In this document: piece by piece, positions 49,465-59,400 of the stretch | Layout: every line of letters begins with the position of its first letter | How positions within the stretch are numbered: the stretch's first letter is position 1 | NCBI GenBank assembly: GCA_041392205.1 | Contig: JAWKMO010000004.1 | Location: 142,244-206,243, forward strand | Direction: 5' to 3' | Origin: Halomarinibacterium sp041392205 | GTDB lineage: Bacteria; Bacteroidota; Bacteroidia; Flavobacteriales; Flavobacteriaceae | DNA: 64,000 nucleotides | Position numbers and translations under genes: made by a program | The notes under the pieces: model-generated | Databases searched by the model: none | What the model was told of the DNA's origin: nothing | The model's input: only the letters and a program-made list of their open reading frames with translations

Positions 49465-49950
49465 TTACATTTTTTTCTTTTTGAAAAAAGCGACACGTTC
49501 TTCAAAGAGTTGCTCTTCAACAGGGCTTTTAACACTCTCAAACAATTGCATAAAATCTTCTGAATGTTTTTCGCGGCGTTGTTCCATTAAATTAAAATGT
49601 ACATAGCTACTCCACATAACAGCTTTCATTTCGGTTTTTGAGGCATTTAGCATCCGTAATTCCACTTGAATACTTGTGTCGTCGAAGGATAGTAATTGGG
49701 ATTGTATCGTTACTTCTTCCATTAACCACGCAGGACGTAAATACGCTATTTGATTACTTCCTACCACCCAACTTTTACCTTCTTCACGGCCCATTTTATA
49801 AATGTCGATACCGTAGTGATGTATCAATTGGTCTTCACGGGCATTAACCATATAATTCAAATATTCGGAATTGTTTAAATGATTAAATGGATCGCAATGT
49901 TGAAAGCGAATTAAGGTTTTGCTTTCTAGAATAATAGGGGGTTTAGACAT
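49465..49950 (-). CDS. 4HBT (hot-dog) acyl-CoA thioesterase
   Basis: A 161-residue protein with the 4-hydroxybenzoyl-CoA thioesterase motif: RFQHCDPFNHLNNSEYLNYM, with the Asp catalytic residue in CDPFNH, then WLMEEVTIQSQLLSFDDTSI. It hydrolyses acyl-CoA thioesters; exact substrate unknown. The ATG at 49950 (MSKPP) is preferred. The gene is preceded by a terminator-like hairpin at 49972-50003. Confidence 0.87.
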   Translation of the reverse strand: MSKPPIILESKTLIRFQHCDPFNHLNNSEYLNYMVNAREDQLIHHYGIDIYKMGREEGKSWVVGSNQIAYLRPAWLMEEVTIQSQLLSFDDTSIQVELRMLNASKTEMKAVMWSSYVHFNLMEQRREKHSEDFMQLFESVKSPVEEQLFEERVAFFKKKKM

Positions 49951-49971
49951 CATTATAATTTTAAACAAAAA

Positions 49972-50003
49972 TACGACCCTTGAAAGAAAATCCAAGGGTC
50001 GTA
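49972..50003 (-). terminator. Terminator hairpin downstream of clpB
   Basis: TACGACCCTTG pairs with CAAGGGTCGTA (11 bp, 10-nt loop). Read leftward it is followed by TTTTTG. It is 145 nt past the clpB stop. Confidence 0.8.
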
Positions 50004-50026
50004 GCTACTAACTAACCAAATTATGA

Positions 50027-50075
50027 AATGCCCTAAAAGAAATTGATGCCACAAACAAATTGAAAATAGGGCATT
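50027..50075. other. Inverted repeat in the clpB 3' region
   Basis: AATGCCCTA (50027-50035) pairs with TAGGGCATT (50067-50075) around a 31-nt loop, 73 nt past the clpB stop. With the terminator at 49972-50003 it gives the transcript two hairpins. Only a 23-codon frame crosses it. Possible structured 3' end. Confidence 0.5.
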
Positions 50076-50147
50076 CCATCTTCCTATTTATCAAAATATA
50101 ATATTTAGATGAAACGGTTTTTTAAAAAGGAAACCTAACCTTAAAAC

Positions 50148-52748
50148 TTATTGCTTAACCAAGTCCTCTTGATTTCTGAAAACCAATTGCTCATTAAAAC
50201 TATCTAGTAAAATAATACTATCGGTGCTTATTTTTCCTGAAAGAATTTCCTTTGAAAGGGCATTCAACACTTCTTTTTGAATCACTCTTTTAACAGGACG
50301 AGCTCCGTATTGTGGGTCAAAGCCTCTTTTTGAAAGGTGTTCAATAGCTTCATTGGTAGCATCCAAAGTAATGTGTTGTTTTGCCAACATTTTTGTCAAT
50401 CCTTTTAACTGAAGCCCCACAATTTGTTTAATATCCTTTTGAGTTAAAGGGGTAAACATGATTATGTCGTCGATACGGTTTAAAAACTCGGGTCGTACGG
50501 ATTGCTTTAACAATCCAAGTACTTCTATTTTAGCACCTTCCATAGCGGCGTCTATATCCTTAACAGTTTCAAATTTATGCTGAATAATATGGCTTCCCAT
50601 ATTACTTGTCATAATAATAATTGTGTTTTTGAAATCGGCTACACGTCCTTTATTGTCCGTCAATCGTCCTTCATCCAATACTTGTAATAAGATGTTAAAA
50701 GTATCGGGGTGTGCTTTTTCAATTTCATCGAGCAGCACTACGGAATAGGGTTTTCTTCGCACCGCTTCGGTTAATTGTCCGCCTTCGTCATAACCTACGT
50801 AGCCGGGAGGCGCTCCTACCAATCTGCTCACGCTATGACGCTCTTGGTATTCGCTCATATCGATACGGGTCATGGCATTTTCATCATCAAAAAGGTATTC
50901 TGCTAAGGCCTTTGCTAATTCGGTTTTACCCACCCCAGTCGTTCCTAAAAATAAGAAAGAACCAATGGGTTTTTTAGCATCTTGCAAGCCGGCTCGACTA
51001 CGGCGAATAGCATCGCTCACGGCTACAATCGCTTCTTCTTGACCCACCACACGTTTGTGCAATTCGTCTTCCAGTTTTAAGAGTTTGTCTCGTTCACTCT
51101 GAATCATTTTCGTTACAGGGATTCCGGTCCATTTGGCAACTACCTCGGCAATATCTTCATACGTAACTTCTTCTTTAATTAGTGAAGTTTCGCCTTGATG
51201 GGCCAATTCGGTTTCCAGTTTGTTTAGTTTTTCCTGGGCTTCTTTAATTTTTCCGTAACGGATTTCAGCTACTTTTCCAAAATCGCCATCGCGTTCGGCA
51301 CGTTCGGCTTCCAGTTTGTATTCTTCAATTTCTGTTTTGGTATTCTGAACATTTTCCACCACTTCTTTTTCAGCTTTCCACTTCGCATTCAGTTCGTTGC
51401 GGTCTTCTTTTAAATTGGCTAAATCCCCCCGAAGCGTTTTCAACTTGTTCTCATCTTTTTCACGCTTAATAGCTTCAATTTCAATTTCCAACTGCATAAT
51501 CTTTCTATCCAAAACATCCAATTCTTCTGGTTTGGAATTAATTTCCATTCGCATTTTACTAGCCGCTTCATCCATTAAGTCAATGGCTTTATCGGGTAAA
51601 AATCGATTGGTTATATAGCGTTGCGAAAGCTCCACCGCAGCGATAATGGCTTCGTCTTTAATTCTAACTTTATGGTGGGTTTCGTACTTTTCTTTAATGC
51701 CGCGTAAGATAGAAATGGCACTTTCGGTGTCGGGCTCATCTACCATCACTTTTTGAAAGCGACGCTCCAACGCTTTATCTTGTTCAAAATACTTTTGGTA
51801 TTCATCCAACGTAGTGGCACCAATGGCACGTAATTCGCCACGCGCTAAGGCAGGTTTCAAAATATTGGCCGCATCCATGGCACCTTGTCCGCCCCCGGCA
51901 CCTACCAGAGTGTGAATCTCATCGATGAATAAAACGATGTCCCCATCGCTGGAAGTGACCTCTTTGATGACCGCTTTGAGTCGTTCTTCGAACTCTCCTT
52001 TGTATTTTGCCCCTGCGATTAAAGCGCCCATATCGAGAGCATAAATTTCTTTACTTTTTAGGTTTTCAGGAACATCCCCGTCTACAATACGGTGCGCCAA
52101 ACCTTCGGCAATGGCCGTTTTACCCGTACCGGGTTCACCTACCAACATGGGGTTGTTTTTGGTACGTCGTGTGAGAATTTGAAGGATTCTTCGTATTTCT
52201 TCATCGCGGCCAATCACTGGATCGAGTTTTCCATCTTGGGCTAACTGATTTAAGTTTCGTGCGTATTTATTTAAAACGTTGTAGGTTTCTTCGGCACTTT
52301 GGGAAGTAACACGGTCTCCTTTACGCAATTCTTCGATAGCCGCTTTCATTCCTTTTTCGGTCACGCCTTGGTCTTTTAAACTTTGTGCAATGCCGCTTTT
52401 TGAGCCGAAAATTGCCAAAAGTACATGCTCCACACTTACATATTCATCGTTCATTTTTTTGGCAATGATACTGGCTTCGTTTATCGTTTTTCCTGCTTCG
52501 CGCGATAACATAATATCGCCCCCTGCTACTTTTGGAAAAGATTCTAATTGTTTATCAAGCATTTGTTGAAGCAGAGGAAGGTTAACGTTCAGTTTTTTGA
52601 GGATGAACGGAATGACATTCTCGTCTACCTCAAAAAGGGCTTTTAGCAAATGTTCGTTTTCAATTTGCGGGTTTCCTAAGCCTTGGGCAAGCTGTTGTGC
52701 TTGCTGAATCGCTTCTTGGCTTTTTATAGTGAAATTATTAAAGTTCAT
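50148..52748 (-). CDS. clpB: ATP-dependent chaperone ClpB
   Basis: An 866-residue disaggregase. Two Clp_N repeats occupy about 1-145. NBD1 has Walker A GEPGTGKTAIAEG near 205 and Walker B IVLFIDEIHTLVGAG, followed by the coiled-coil middle domain (about 410-530) and NBD2 with GTTGVGKTELAKA near 605 and VLLDEIEKAH. With DnaK it rescues aggregated proteins. Full length, single gene. It is followed by two hairpins at 50075-49972. Confidence 0.97.
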   Translation of the reverse strand: MNFNNFTIKSQEAIQQAQQLAQGLGNPQIENEHLLKALFEVDENVIPFILKKLNVNLPLLQQMLDKQLESFPKVAGGDIMLSREAGKTINEASIIAKKMNDEYVSVEHVLLAIFGSKSGIAQSLKDQGVTEKGMKAAIEELRKGDRVTSQSAEETYNVLNKYARNLNQLAQDGKLDPVIGRDEEIRRILQILTRRTKNNPMLVGEPGTGKTAIAEGLAHRIVDGDVPENLKSKEIYALDMGALIAGAKYKGEFEERLKAVIKEVTSSDGDIVLFIDEIHTLVGAGGGQGAMDAANILKPALARGELRAIGATTLDEYQKYFEQDKALERRFQKVMVDEPDTESAISILRGIKEKYETHHKVRIKDEAIIAAVELSQRYITNRFLPDKAIDLMDEAASKMRMEINSKPEELDVLDRKIMQLEIEIEAIKREKDENKLKTLRGDLANLKEDRNELNAKWKAEKEVVENVQNTKTEIEEYKLEAERAERDGDFGKVAEIRYGKIKEAQEKLNKLETELAHQGETSLIKEEVTYEDIAEVVAKWTGIPVTKMIQSERDKLLKLEDELHKRVVGQEEAIVAVSDAIRRSRAGLQDAKKPIGSFLFLGTTGVGKTELAKALAEYLFDDENAMTRIDMSEYQERHSVSRLVGAPPGYVGYDEGGQLTEAVRRKPYSVVLLDEIEKAHPDTFNILLQVLDEGRLTDNKGRVADFKNTIIIMTSNMGSHIIQHKFETVKDIDAAMEGAKIEVLGLLKQSVRPEFLNRIDDIIMFTPLTQKDIKQIVGLQLKGLTKMLAKQHITLDATNEAIEHLSKRGFDPQYGARPVKRVIQKEVLNALSKEILSGKISTDSIILLDSFNEQLVFRNQEDLVKQ

Positions 52749-52851
52749 AGTCTTTTATTTTTCAAAATAATGTCAAAAGCTATGCCTTTGGTATTTTAAG
52801 ACAAAATGACGTGTAATTTTACTTAAAAGGAGCCATTTTGACGGCTTAAAA

Positions 52852-52883
52852 TTGTGTTACGTCCTATTTTGAATGTATCTTTG
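52852..52883 (+). promoter_or_regulatory. Promoter of the NUMOD4/HNH gene with flanking inverted repeat
   Basis: TTG (52852-52854), 21-nt spacer, TATCTTTG (52876-52883): an exact -7 box. GTATCT (52875-52880) and AGATAC (52890-52895) form an inverted repeat around the expected start site, a possible operator. Confidence 0.52.
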
Positions 52884-52932
52884 GTTGATAGATACATATT
52901 ATTAGGGGGAGCGATTTTTTTAAGTTTTATAA

Positions 52933-53481
52933 ATGATACAAAATTTAAGGAAAGAGCAATGGAAAAAAATCGTTTTTGACGATGGCATTGATGAGAAGGA
53001 GCACTTCAAAATTTCAAACTACGGACGGGTTATTAATTGCAAGGGGACCAAAGAGTTTCTTGTAAAAGAGTCTTACATAAATGGCTACCGAAATCTTCCG
53101 GTAAAGCAAAAGAAGAATCAAAAATCTACCAGTAGGTATGTGCATAAGCTAGTGGCTCACCATTTTTTGGAACAGGGAGATGGTGAATTTGTCATTCATT
53201 TAAATTATGATAAAACCGATAACAGGGTAGAAAATCTAAGATGGGCTACCAAGCGTGAAAAAGAAGTGCATCAATTTAGTAATCCTGAATACAAAAATAA
53301 GCCCAGGCCGCGCACTTATGCTAAACTTACTGAAGCTAAAGTAATGCTTATTAAAAGGAAAATTAATGACCCCAATAGAAGGACGCGTTTAAAAATGATT
53401 GCCAAACAGTTTGGGATTTCTGAAATGCAACTGTATCGAATTAAAACCGGAGAAAACTGGTCAAGTGTAAAGGAATATTGA
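52933..53481 (+). CDS. NUMOD4 / HNH-type endonuclease-like protein
   Basis: A 182-residue protein. The N-terminal 45 residues match NUMOD4 (EQWKKIVF, FKISNYGRVINCKG). The middle has an HNH_3-like core: YVHKLVAHHFL and FVIHLNYDKTDNRVENLRWAT. The C-terminal 50 residues resemble a helix-turn-helix (IAKQFGISEMQLYRIKTGENW). These modules are known from homing endonucleases of phages and mobile introns. Here the gene is alone, with its own promoter, between clpB and a hybrid kinase, and no intron or intein is visible. A selfish or defence role is possible. Confidence 0.8.
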   Translation: MIQNLRKEQWKKIVFDDGIDEKEHFKISNYGRVINCKGTKEFLVKESYINGYRNLPVKQKKNQKSTSRYVHKLVAHHFLEQGDGEFVIHLNYDKTDNRVENLRWATKREKEVHQFSNPEYKNKPRPRTYAKLTEAKVMLIKRKINDPNRRTRLKMIAKQFGISEMQLYRIKTGENWSSVKEY

Positions 53482-53502
53482 TTTTATTATTTTAAAAAGC
53501 TT

Positions 53503-56280
53503 CTATTTCCTTTCACTTAGCATCTCTGCAGGGGCAATCCCAAAGCGTTCTTTAAATTTTTTATTAAAATAAGGGGAGGAAGATATCCCCACATCGTAGC
53601 GTACTTCACTTAAGGTAAAATGGGTTTTGTGTTGTAACAACTGATAAGCCTTTTGCAACCGAATTTCCAAAATAAACTGCACCGGTGTCATTCCTGTATA
53701 TTGCTTTAAAATACGGGTGAGCTGCCGTTGACTGTAGTGCACTTGCTGTGCGAGACTTTCAATTTTATAGGCTTCATTGCTAAGGTTTTCAATTACCAGC
53801 TGTTCTATTTTTTTGAGCAACTTTGTATCTGAACTTTCGGTATCGGTAACTAGGTTTTGGTTTTGCAAGTGCCACTTTTCCCTCTGCTTTTTGTGGGTAA
53901 GCAAATTGGCAACCCGGGCTAGCAATTCATTTTTGCTAAAGGGTTTTACCACATAATCGTCAATACCCATTTTAAAGCCTCTTATTTTATCTTCTTCCAG
54001 TGTTTTAGCCGAAATAAGGATAAAAGGTATATTTTTTAAATGTGCTTTTTTATTAAGGTTTTCCCGTAGCTGAAAACCATCCATTCTAGGCATCATGATA
54101 TCGGAGGTAATAAGATCGAACGATTCAGTTTCTAGTTTTGCTAGTGCTTCAATTCCATCAAAAGCTAAGGTGCAGTTATAGTTTTCGGAAAGAATTTCGT
54201 CTAAATACTTAGCCATTTGCGGATTGTCCTCTACAATTAGAATTTTATTTTGAGCAGGATATGTTATCTTTTTTACCTCCTTTTTTTCTGAAATAGTGTT
54301 TGAAACAACATTAGGCTCCATCTTTTTTTCTTGTGGTATTTCAGCAATAGGAAGCGTAAAAGTAAAAATACTTCCTTTTCCAAAATCACTTGCAACGGTC
54401 AACGAACCCCCCATAAATTCTGCTAACTCTCTGGAAAGAGACAATCCAATACCAACACCACCAACAGAATTTGTCTTACTGGACTGATAAAAGCGCTCAA
54501 AGATCTTTTCGGTTTCATCGTAATGAATTCCTTCACCTTCATCTTTTACTTTTAGCAAAAGGGCATTACTTTCAATATTTGAAGTAACAATAATTTCTTT
54601 TTGAGAAGGCGAATATTTAATCGCATTTGATATAAGGTTATTGATAATTTTTTCTGTTTTTTCAACATCGATTTCTGTTGTATATTCTGTCGGGATTGTT
54701 GTTTTATACGCTATTGAAATCTCTTTCATTTGCGCTAATGAAATGAACGAATGCACCATTCGTTGCAAGATTTCATTCAGTAAAACAGTAGTTTTTGATA
54801 TCTGTGTTTTGCTTTTTTCATACTTTAATAGCTCAAGTATTTCATTAGCATCATCGGTTACTTTTTTACTGTTTTCGAGTGCTGTTTTTATATTTTTTTG
54901 AACTTTTTCAGGATTACTGAAGTTTTCTAAGGCAAGATTTAAATTCCCCGAAATTAAGGTAAGTGGGGTTCTAATTTCATGCGCAATGTTTCCCAAAAGT
55001 TTGGTTCTTAAATCGTTAAATTCTTGTTCCTTTTGAAGGGCAACTTCGGTGGCTATTTTTTTTCTTTTTTGAATATTATTGCGCCTTTGAAATAAGACAA
55101 ATCCTATAAGAAGGAATGCTAAACTACCAAAAACCCAAAGATTTCTTGAGTTTTTTTGACGGGCAATTTCTAGTTGTTGTTGGGCAATTTCTTTGTCTTT
55201 TTCGGTGGTTTTATATTTTACATCAAACTCGGAATACTCATTGGAAGCTCTTATTTCATAAAGAGAATCTTTGCTAAAAATGATAGAATCCTTATATCGG
55301 TTGGAAATTTTAAAGTCTCCTACGTTTTCATACGCCTTCGATAATTCTTCCCAGAGTAGTATATTATTTTCGAGGGTATTATTATTAATTTTTCGAGATT
55401 CAAGAAAGTACGAAATAGCCTCTGCATGGTTTCCTTCAAAAGAAGAAAGGACTCCAAGATTATACAACGCTATTTGTTTTAAGGGAAAATATTGTATGCT
55501 ATCTGAAATTTTCAATCCCCTTAGTGCATCTATTTTTGCTCGATTCTGATCGAATTCTTTTTCAATAAGAAACGTAGAACCAGTAACATAAATATAGGCT
55601 AAGCTGCTAGCATCTTCTGGGCTAATACTGTTAAGACATAATTGAGTAATATCATTAAACTCTTTATAACTAGTTGCTGTTTCGCGTAAGATTACATAAA
55701 GTCCGTATTTATCCTTTTCTGGAATTTTAAGTGCGTTATATACATCCAGTGCTTTGTAAAGGTATTTTTTGGCTACCGTATCTAATTTATTAAAGGTGTA
55801 TAAATAACCAAGTTGTTCGTAAGATTCGGCTATAAGAAAGGAATCTTTTAATTTAATGGAATTATCTAGAGCTATGTTTGAATAATCCAATGCTTTTGAT
55901 AGATTATTTGAATAGCTATGTACAGAACCAAAAAGGCTATTAATTTTATATTCGTAATAATGATTTTTATACTTCTTATTGATACTGTCTAATTTGTTAA
56001 GCATCTCCATAGCTTCGTCATACTTTCCAGAGTGATATAAAAAATACGCTTTTTTAAATTTACTTGCCAATTGCAGGGAATCGCACGTACATTTTTCGGA
56101 ATAAGTTATGGCTAAGTTGGTATAATAAAGTGAAGAATCTAAATTTACACGCCTAATATTATGTGCTTTTTCATTGAAGTAACTAGATTTTTGTTGATTT
56201 GACAATGATTGAATAGAGGTTTGTGCCTCTAAAAAAAAGATGCTTCCCAAAAAAAGAATGAATGTAAAAATACCCTTCAC
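53503..56280 (-). CDS. Hybrid sensor kinase-response regulator-AraC protein (one-component hybrid)
   Basis: A 925-residue protein. Signal peptide (1-19), TPR-like helices (about 20-370), one membrane helix (about 378-398), HisKA with GNIAHEIRTPLTLISGNL (H about 436), HATPase with NNLISNAIKYS, and a receiver with VEDNPQMAKYL and phospho-Asp in TSDIMMPRMDG (about 727). The C-terminal AraC helix-turn-helix ends GIAPAEML. This is the hybrid two-component type. It starts at GTG (56280); a -7 box TAAATTTG is 18 nt upstream. It is divergent from the S74 fibre gene, a probable target. Confidence 0.93.
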   Translation of the reverse strand: MKGIFTFILFLGSIFFLEAQTSIQSLSNQQKSSYFNEKAHNIRRVNLDSSLYYTNLAITYSEKCTCDSLQLASKFKKAYFLYHSGKYDEAMEMLNKLDSINKKYKNHYYEYKINSLFGSVHSYSNNLSKALDYSNIALDNSIKLKDSFLIAESYEQLGYLYTFNKLDTVAKKYLYKALDVYNALKIPEKDKYGLYVILRETATSYKEFNDITQLCLNSISPEDASSLAYIYVTGSTFLIEKEFDQNRAKIDALRGLKISDSIQYFPLKQIALYNLGVLSSFEGNHAEAISYFLESRKINNNTLENNILLWEELSKAYENVGDFKISNRYKDSIIFSKDSLYEIRASNEYSEFDVKYKTTEKDKEIAQQQLEIARQKNSRNLWVFGSLAFLLIGFVLFQRRNNIQKRKKIATEVALQKEQEFNDLRTKLLGNIAHEIRTPLTLISGNLNLALENFSNPEKVQKNIKTALENSKKVTDDANEILELLKYEKSKTQISKTTVLLNEILQRMVHSFISLAQMKEISIAYKTTIPTEYTTEIDVEKTEKIINNLISNAIKYSPSQKEIIVTSNIESNALLLKVKDEGEGIHYDETEKIFERFYQSSKTNSVGGVGIGLSLSRELAEFMGGSLTVASDFGKGSIFTFTLPIAEIPQEKKMEPNVVSNTISEKKEVKKITYPAQNKILIVEDNPQMAKYLDEILSENYNCTLAFDGIEALAKLETESFDLITSDIMMPRMDGFQLRENLNKKAHLKNIPFILISAKTLEEDKIRGFKMGIDDYVVKPFSKNELLARVANLLTHKKQREKWHLQNQNLVTDTESSDTKLLKKIEQLVIENLSNEAYKIESLAQQVHYSQRQLTRILKQYTGMTPVQFILEIRLQKAYQLLQHKTHFTLSEVRYDVGISSSPYFNKKFKERFGIAPAEMLSERK

Positions 56281-56297
56281 TAGAAATGTGCTGTATT

Positions 56298-56305
56298 CAA
56301 ATTTA
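56298..56305 (-). promoter_or_regulatory. -7 box of the hybrid kinase gene
   Basis: TAAATTTG on the minus strand is an exact TAnnTTTG match, 17 nt before the GTG start. Confidence 0.45.
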
Positions 56306-56390
56306 CTAAAAAAAAAGCGCTAAAAATGGCTTTGGCGAATTTGAGACTTCTTTTGGCAAATAAGAGAAAGCTGTTGATTTTAAAGCACTT

Positions 56391-56398
56391 TAGTTTTG
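56391..56398 (+). promoter_or_regulatory. -7 box of the S74 fibre gene
   Basis: TAGTTTTG is an exact TAnnTTTG match, 24 nt before the ATG at 56423. The gap to the divergent kinase promoter is under 90 bp. Confidence 0.48.
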
Positions 56399-56422
56399 AA
56401 GCATAATTTTAAAGGGCAAATT

Positions 56423-59400
56423 ATGAAAACAAAGCATTACCTTATTATGGCATGTCTTTTCTTCGGAATAACACATGCACAAGTTGGAATTGGAACGGTA
56501 ACTCCAAATGCACAATTAGAAATTGTATCGACCAATCAAGCCACACCTTCAAATACCGATGGTATTTTAATCCCTAAAATTGATGAATTTCCAGTAGTTC
56601 CTCCTGCTGCGGCACAAGACGGGATGTTGGTCTATGCTACGGGAAGTGGAACACCTACAAAAGGATTTTACTATTGGGATGAAAGTACAACGACTTGGGT
56701 TGCGATTGCAACGGGAAGTTCATCTTCCGAATGGATCGATAATGGAACCTATTTGAGTCCTGTAGATGGTGATATAGAAGATGTTGCTATAGGTGGTGTT
56801 CCAAACGCTAACTCAAAATTTACAGTTAGAAGTGATAAGCAATTAGGAGGCAATTTTTATATTTCTGGGACTCAGGATAGTCAAATGATTGGGGTTTCTA
56901 ATCAAGTAACTAATAATTCTGTTCAACCTGTATCTTTCACTATTGGAACTTCTAATGCAGTATCCAATTCTGGTGCAGGATATAGTTATGGTACTACTAA
57001 TTCAGTATTTGGCAATGGAAACGGAACCCATTATGGCATATTAAATACTATTGATGGTAATGGAAGTGGGGTACATTATGGAGTACAAAACCGTTTATTT
57101 GGGATGGGTGCAGGAAATCAAATAGGTACCTATAATGACATTCAAGTAGATACCGACGGTATTTTAACAGGAACCCAAAATTCCATTAGTGGTAGTGGAG
57201 AAGGAGCTCGCTTTGGAGTATCCAATGCGTTTTTAAATTTTTCCAATGGGCCGCAGTATGGTATAAGTAATTTTATTAATACAACTGAAACAAGCGGGGC
57301 TCCCCATTATGGGTCGTATTTAATTTTGCAAGGTACTGGAGACGGAGAGCGCTTTGGGTCGTATGCACTGTTTCAAGGAACTGGAGATGGTAATAGATAC
57401 GGAAACCAAGTAGAAATAAGTATTCCTGGAAATGGAACACACTATGGAAACTACCAATTATTATCTGGTGCCGGAAGTGGCGATAAATATGGGTCCTATA
57501 ATTTTATACCGCCCGTGGCAGGGGGAACGGGTTATGGAGTCTATGCTAATGTGACAAAAACCGGCAGCTATGCTGGTTATTTTTTAGGTAATTTGGCCAT
57601 AGGGACCACGCCTGCAAATACCTATATACTGCCAGCTAGTAGAGGTGCTAATGGACAAATGATGCAAACTGATGGCAGTGGGAATGTGAGTTGGGTAACA
57701 CCTTCAGTTACTTTAGACACTTCCCCGGCTTGGTATGATGAGGGTACTACTAATAATGCAACAACAACTACATCCAATATTATCCGTTCTGGAAATATGG
57801 GTATAGGAGTATCTGCTGCCAATTCTAAAATTGATATTTTGGATAGCAGGTTACAAACTTCCATTAATATTGCCATGGATGATACTGGCCTTCCTGGAGG
57901 CAGTGGAGATTCCAACGGAATAAATATCGTTATGGATAATGATAATAATGGTTTTGTTTCGGGAAGATCATTTGGAGTTAACACTCGTATTGAAACGCAA
58001 TCCGGTGAAGGGTATGGTTCTAGTAATGTAGTTTTAGGAACCCTAACAAGTAGCTCGAATTTGTACGGTGTTCAAAATGCAGTTATTAACAACGGTACAG
58101 GGAATGCGTATGGTACATATAATGAAGTAACCACTAATGTGGGTATTGCCTATGGGTCCTATAATAGAATTTTTGGAGCAGGAGTTGGTGTGTATTCTGA
58201 AGCAACAGACCCTTTACAAGATGCCGCACTTTTTTTAGGAAATGTAAGGATAGGAACAACGAATTTAAATACGTTCAGACTTCCTACATCTCGAGGGGGA
58301 ATTTACGATATTATCACGATAGATGGGTCTGGAAATGCCTATTGGGCCCCACCCAGATTTACTAAAGTTTGGGGATTAAATGGCAATATAGGAGTTAATT
58401 CCAGCACAGATTTTATTGGAACATTAGATGGACAAAGTTTGCGTTTTCGAACTAATAATATTGAAAGATTTGAAATTGCAGGTACTGGAAAATTAAAGTT
58501 TATAAATACAGGAGGTAATATTATGCTTGGAGGGGGAAATTATACAGGAGATGGCGGTTTTGATAATATTCTTATTGGAAGTAGTACAGGTGGAACTGGA
58601 ATGACAGGAATGAGTAATATAGCTATGGGAAATAGTGCTCTTACTGCGAACACCTCTGGAACTTTTAATATAGCCATGGGTTATTTTGCCTTAAATGACA
58701 ATACTTCAGGGGATAATAACATTTCTTTTGGAAATCAATCTTTGTTTAAAAATACGATAGGGAATCATAATAATGCTATAGGAGCATTTTCTTTAAGCGA
58801 AACTACTACAGGAATTAATAACGTTGCATTGGGTCCATATTCCCTAGTTCAAAATACAACAGGAAATAATAATATTGCTATTGGATTTAGAGCTGGGAGT
58901 TTAATGCAAACAACAGGAGGATTTATCCCAAATAATAATATAGTGATTGGATATGATATAAACGCGCCTAATATTAGCGGCTCAAATCAATTAAATATTG
59001 GAAATTTAATATTTGGAAATGGCATTGACGGCACAACAACTAATGGATTAATATCTTCTGGTAACATCGGTATAGCAACTCAAAATCCTAATAGTAAACT
59101 ACATATTACAGGGGATTTACAAAATGACGACAATTTAGGAAATTTTTGGAGGCGCTATATTGATTTAGCTCTTGATTACAATTTTGAATATAACGGAGCA
59201 TTAAAATCATATATAAATGATGTAGATGGATCTTATAATATTTTTTCAGATAGAAGGCTTAAAAAGAATATTAAATCTGAAGAAAAAAGTATTCTTGAAA
59301 AAGTGCTGAAACTAAATCCAGTAACTTATGAATACATTTCAGATAAAACAAATACATTACAGCATGGATTTATAGCACAAGAAGTACAACTACTATTCCC

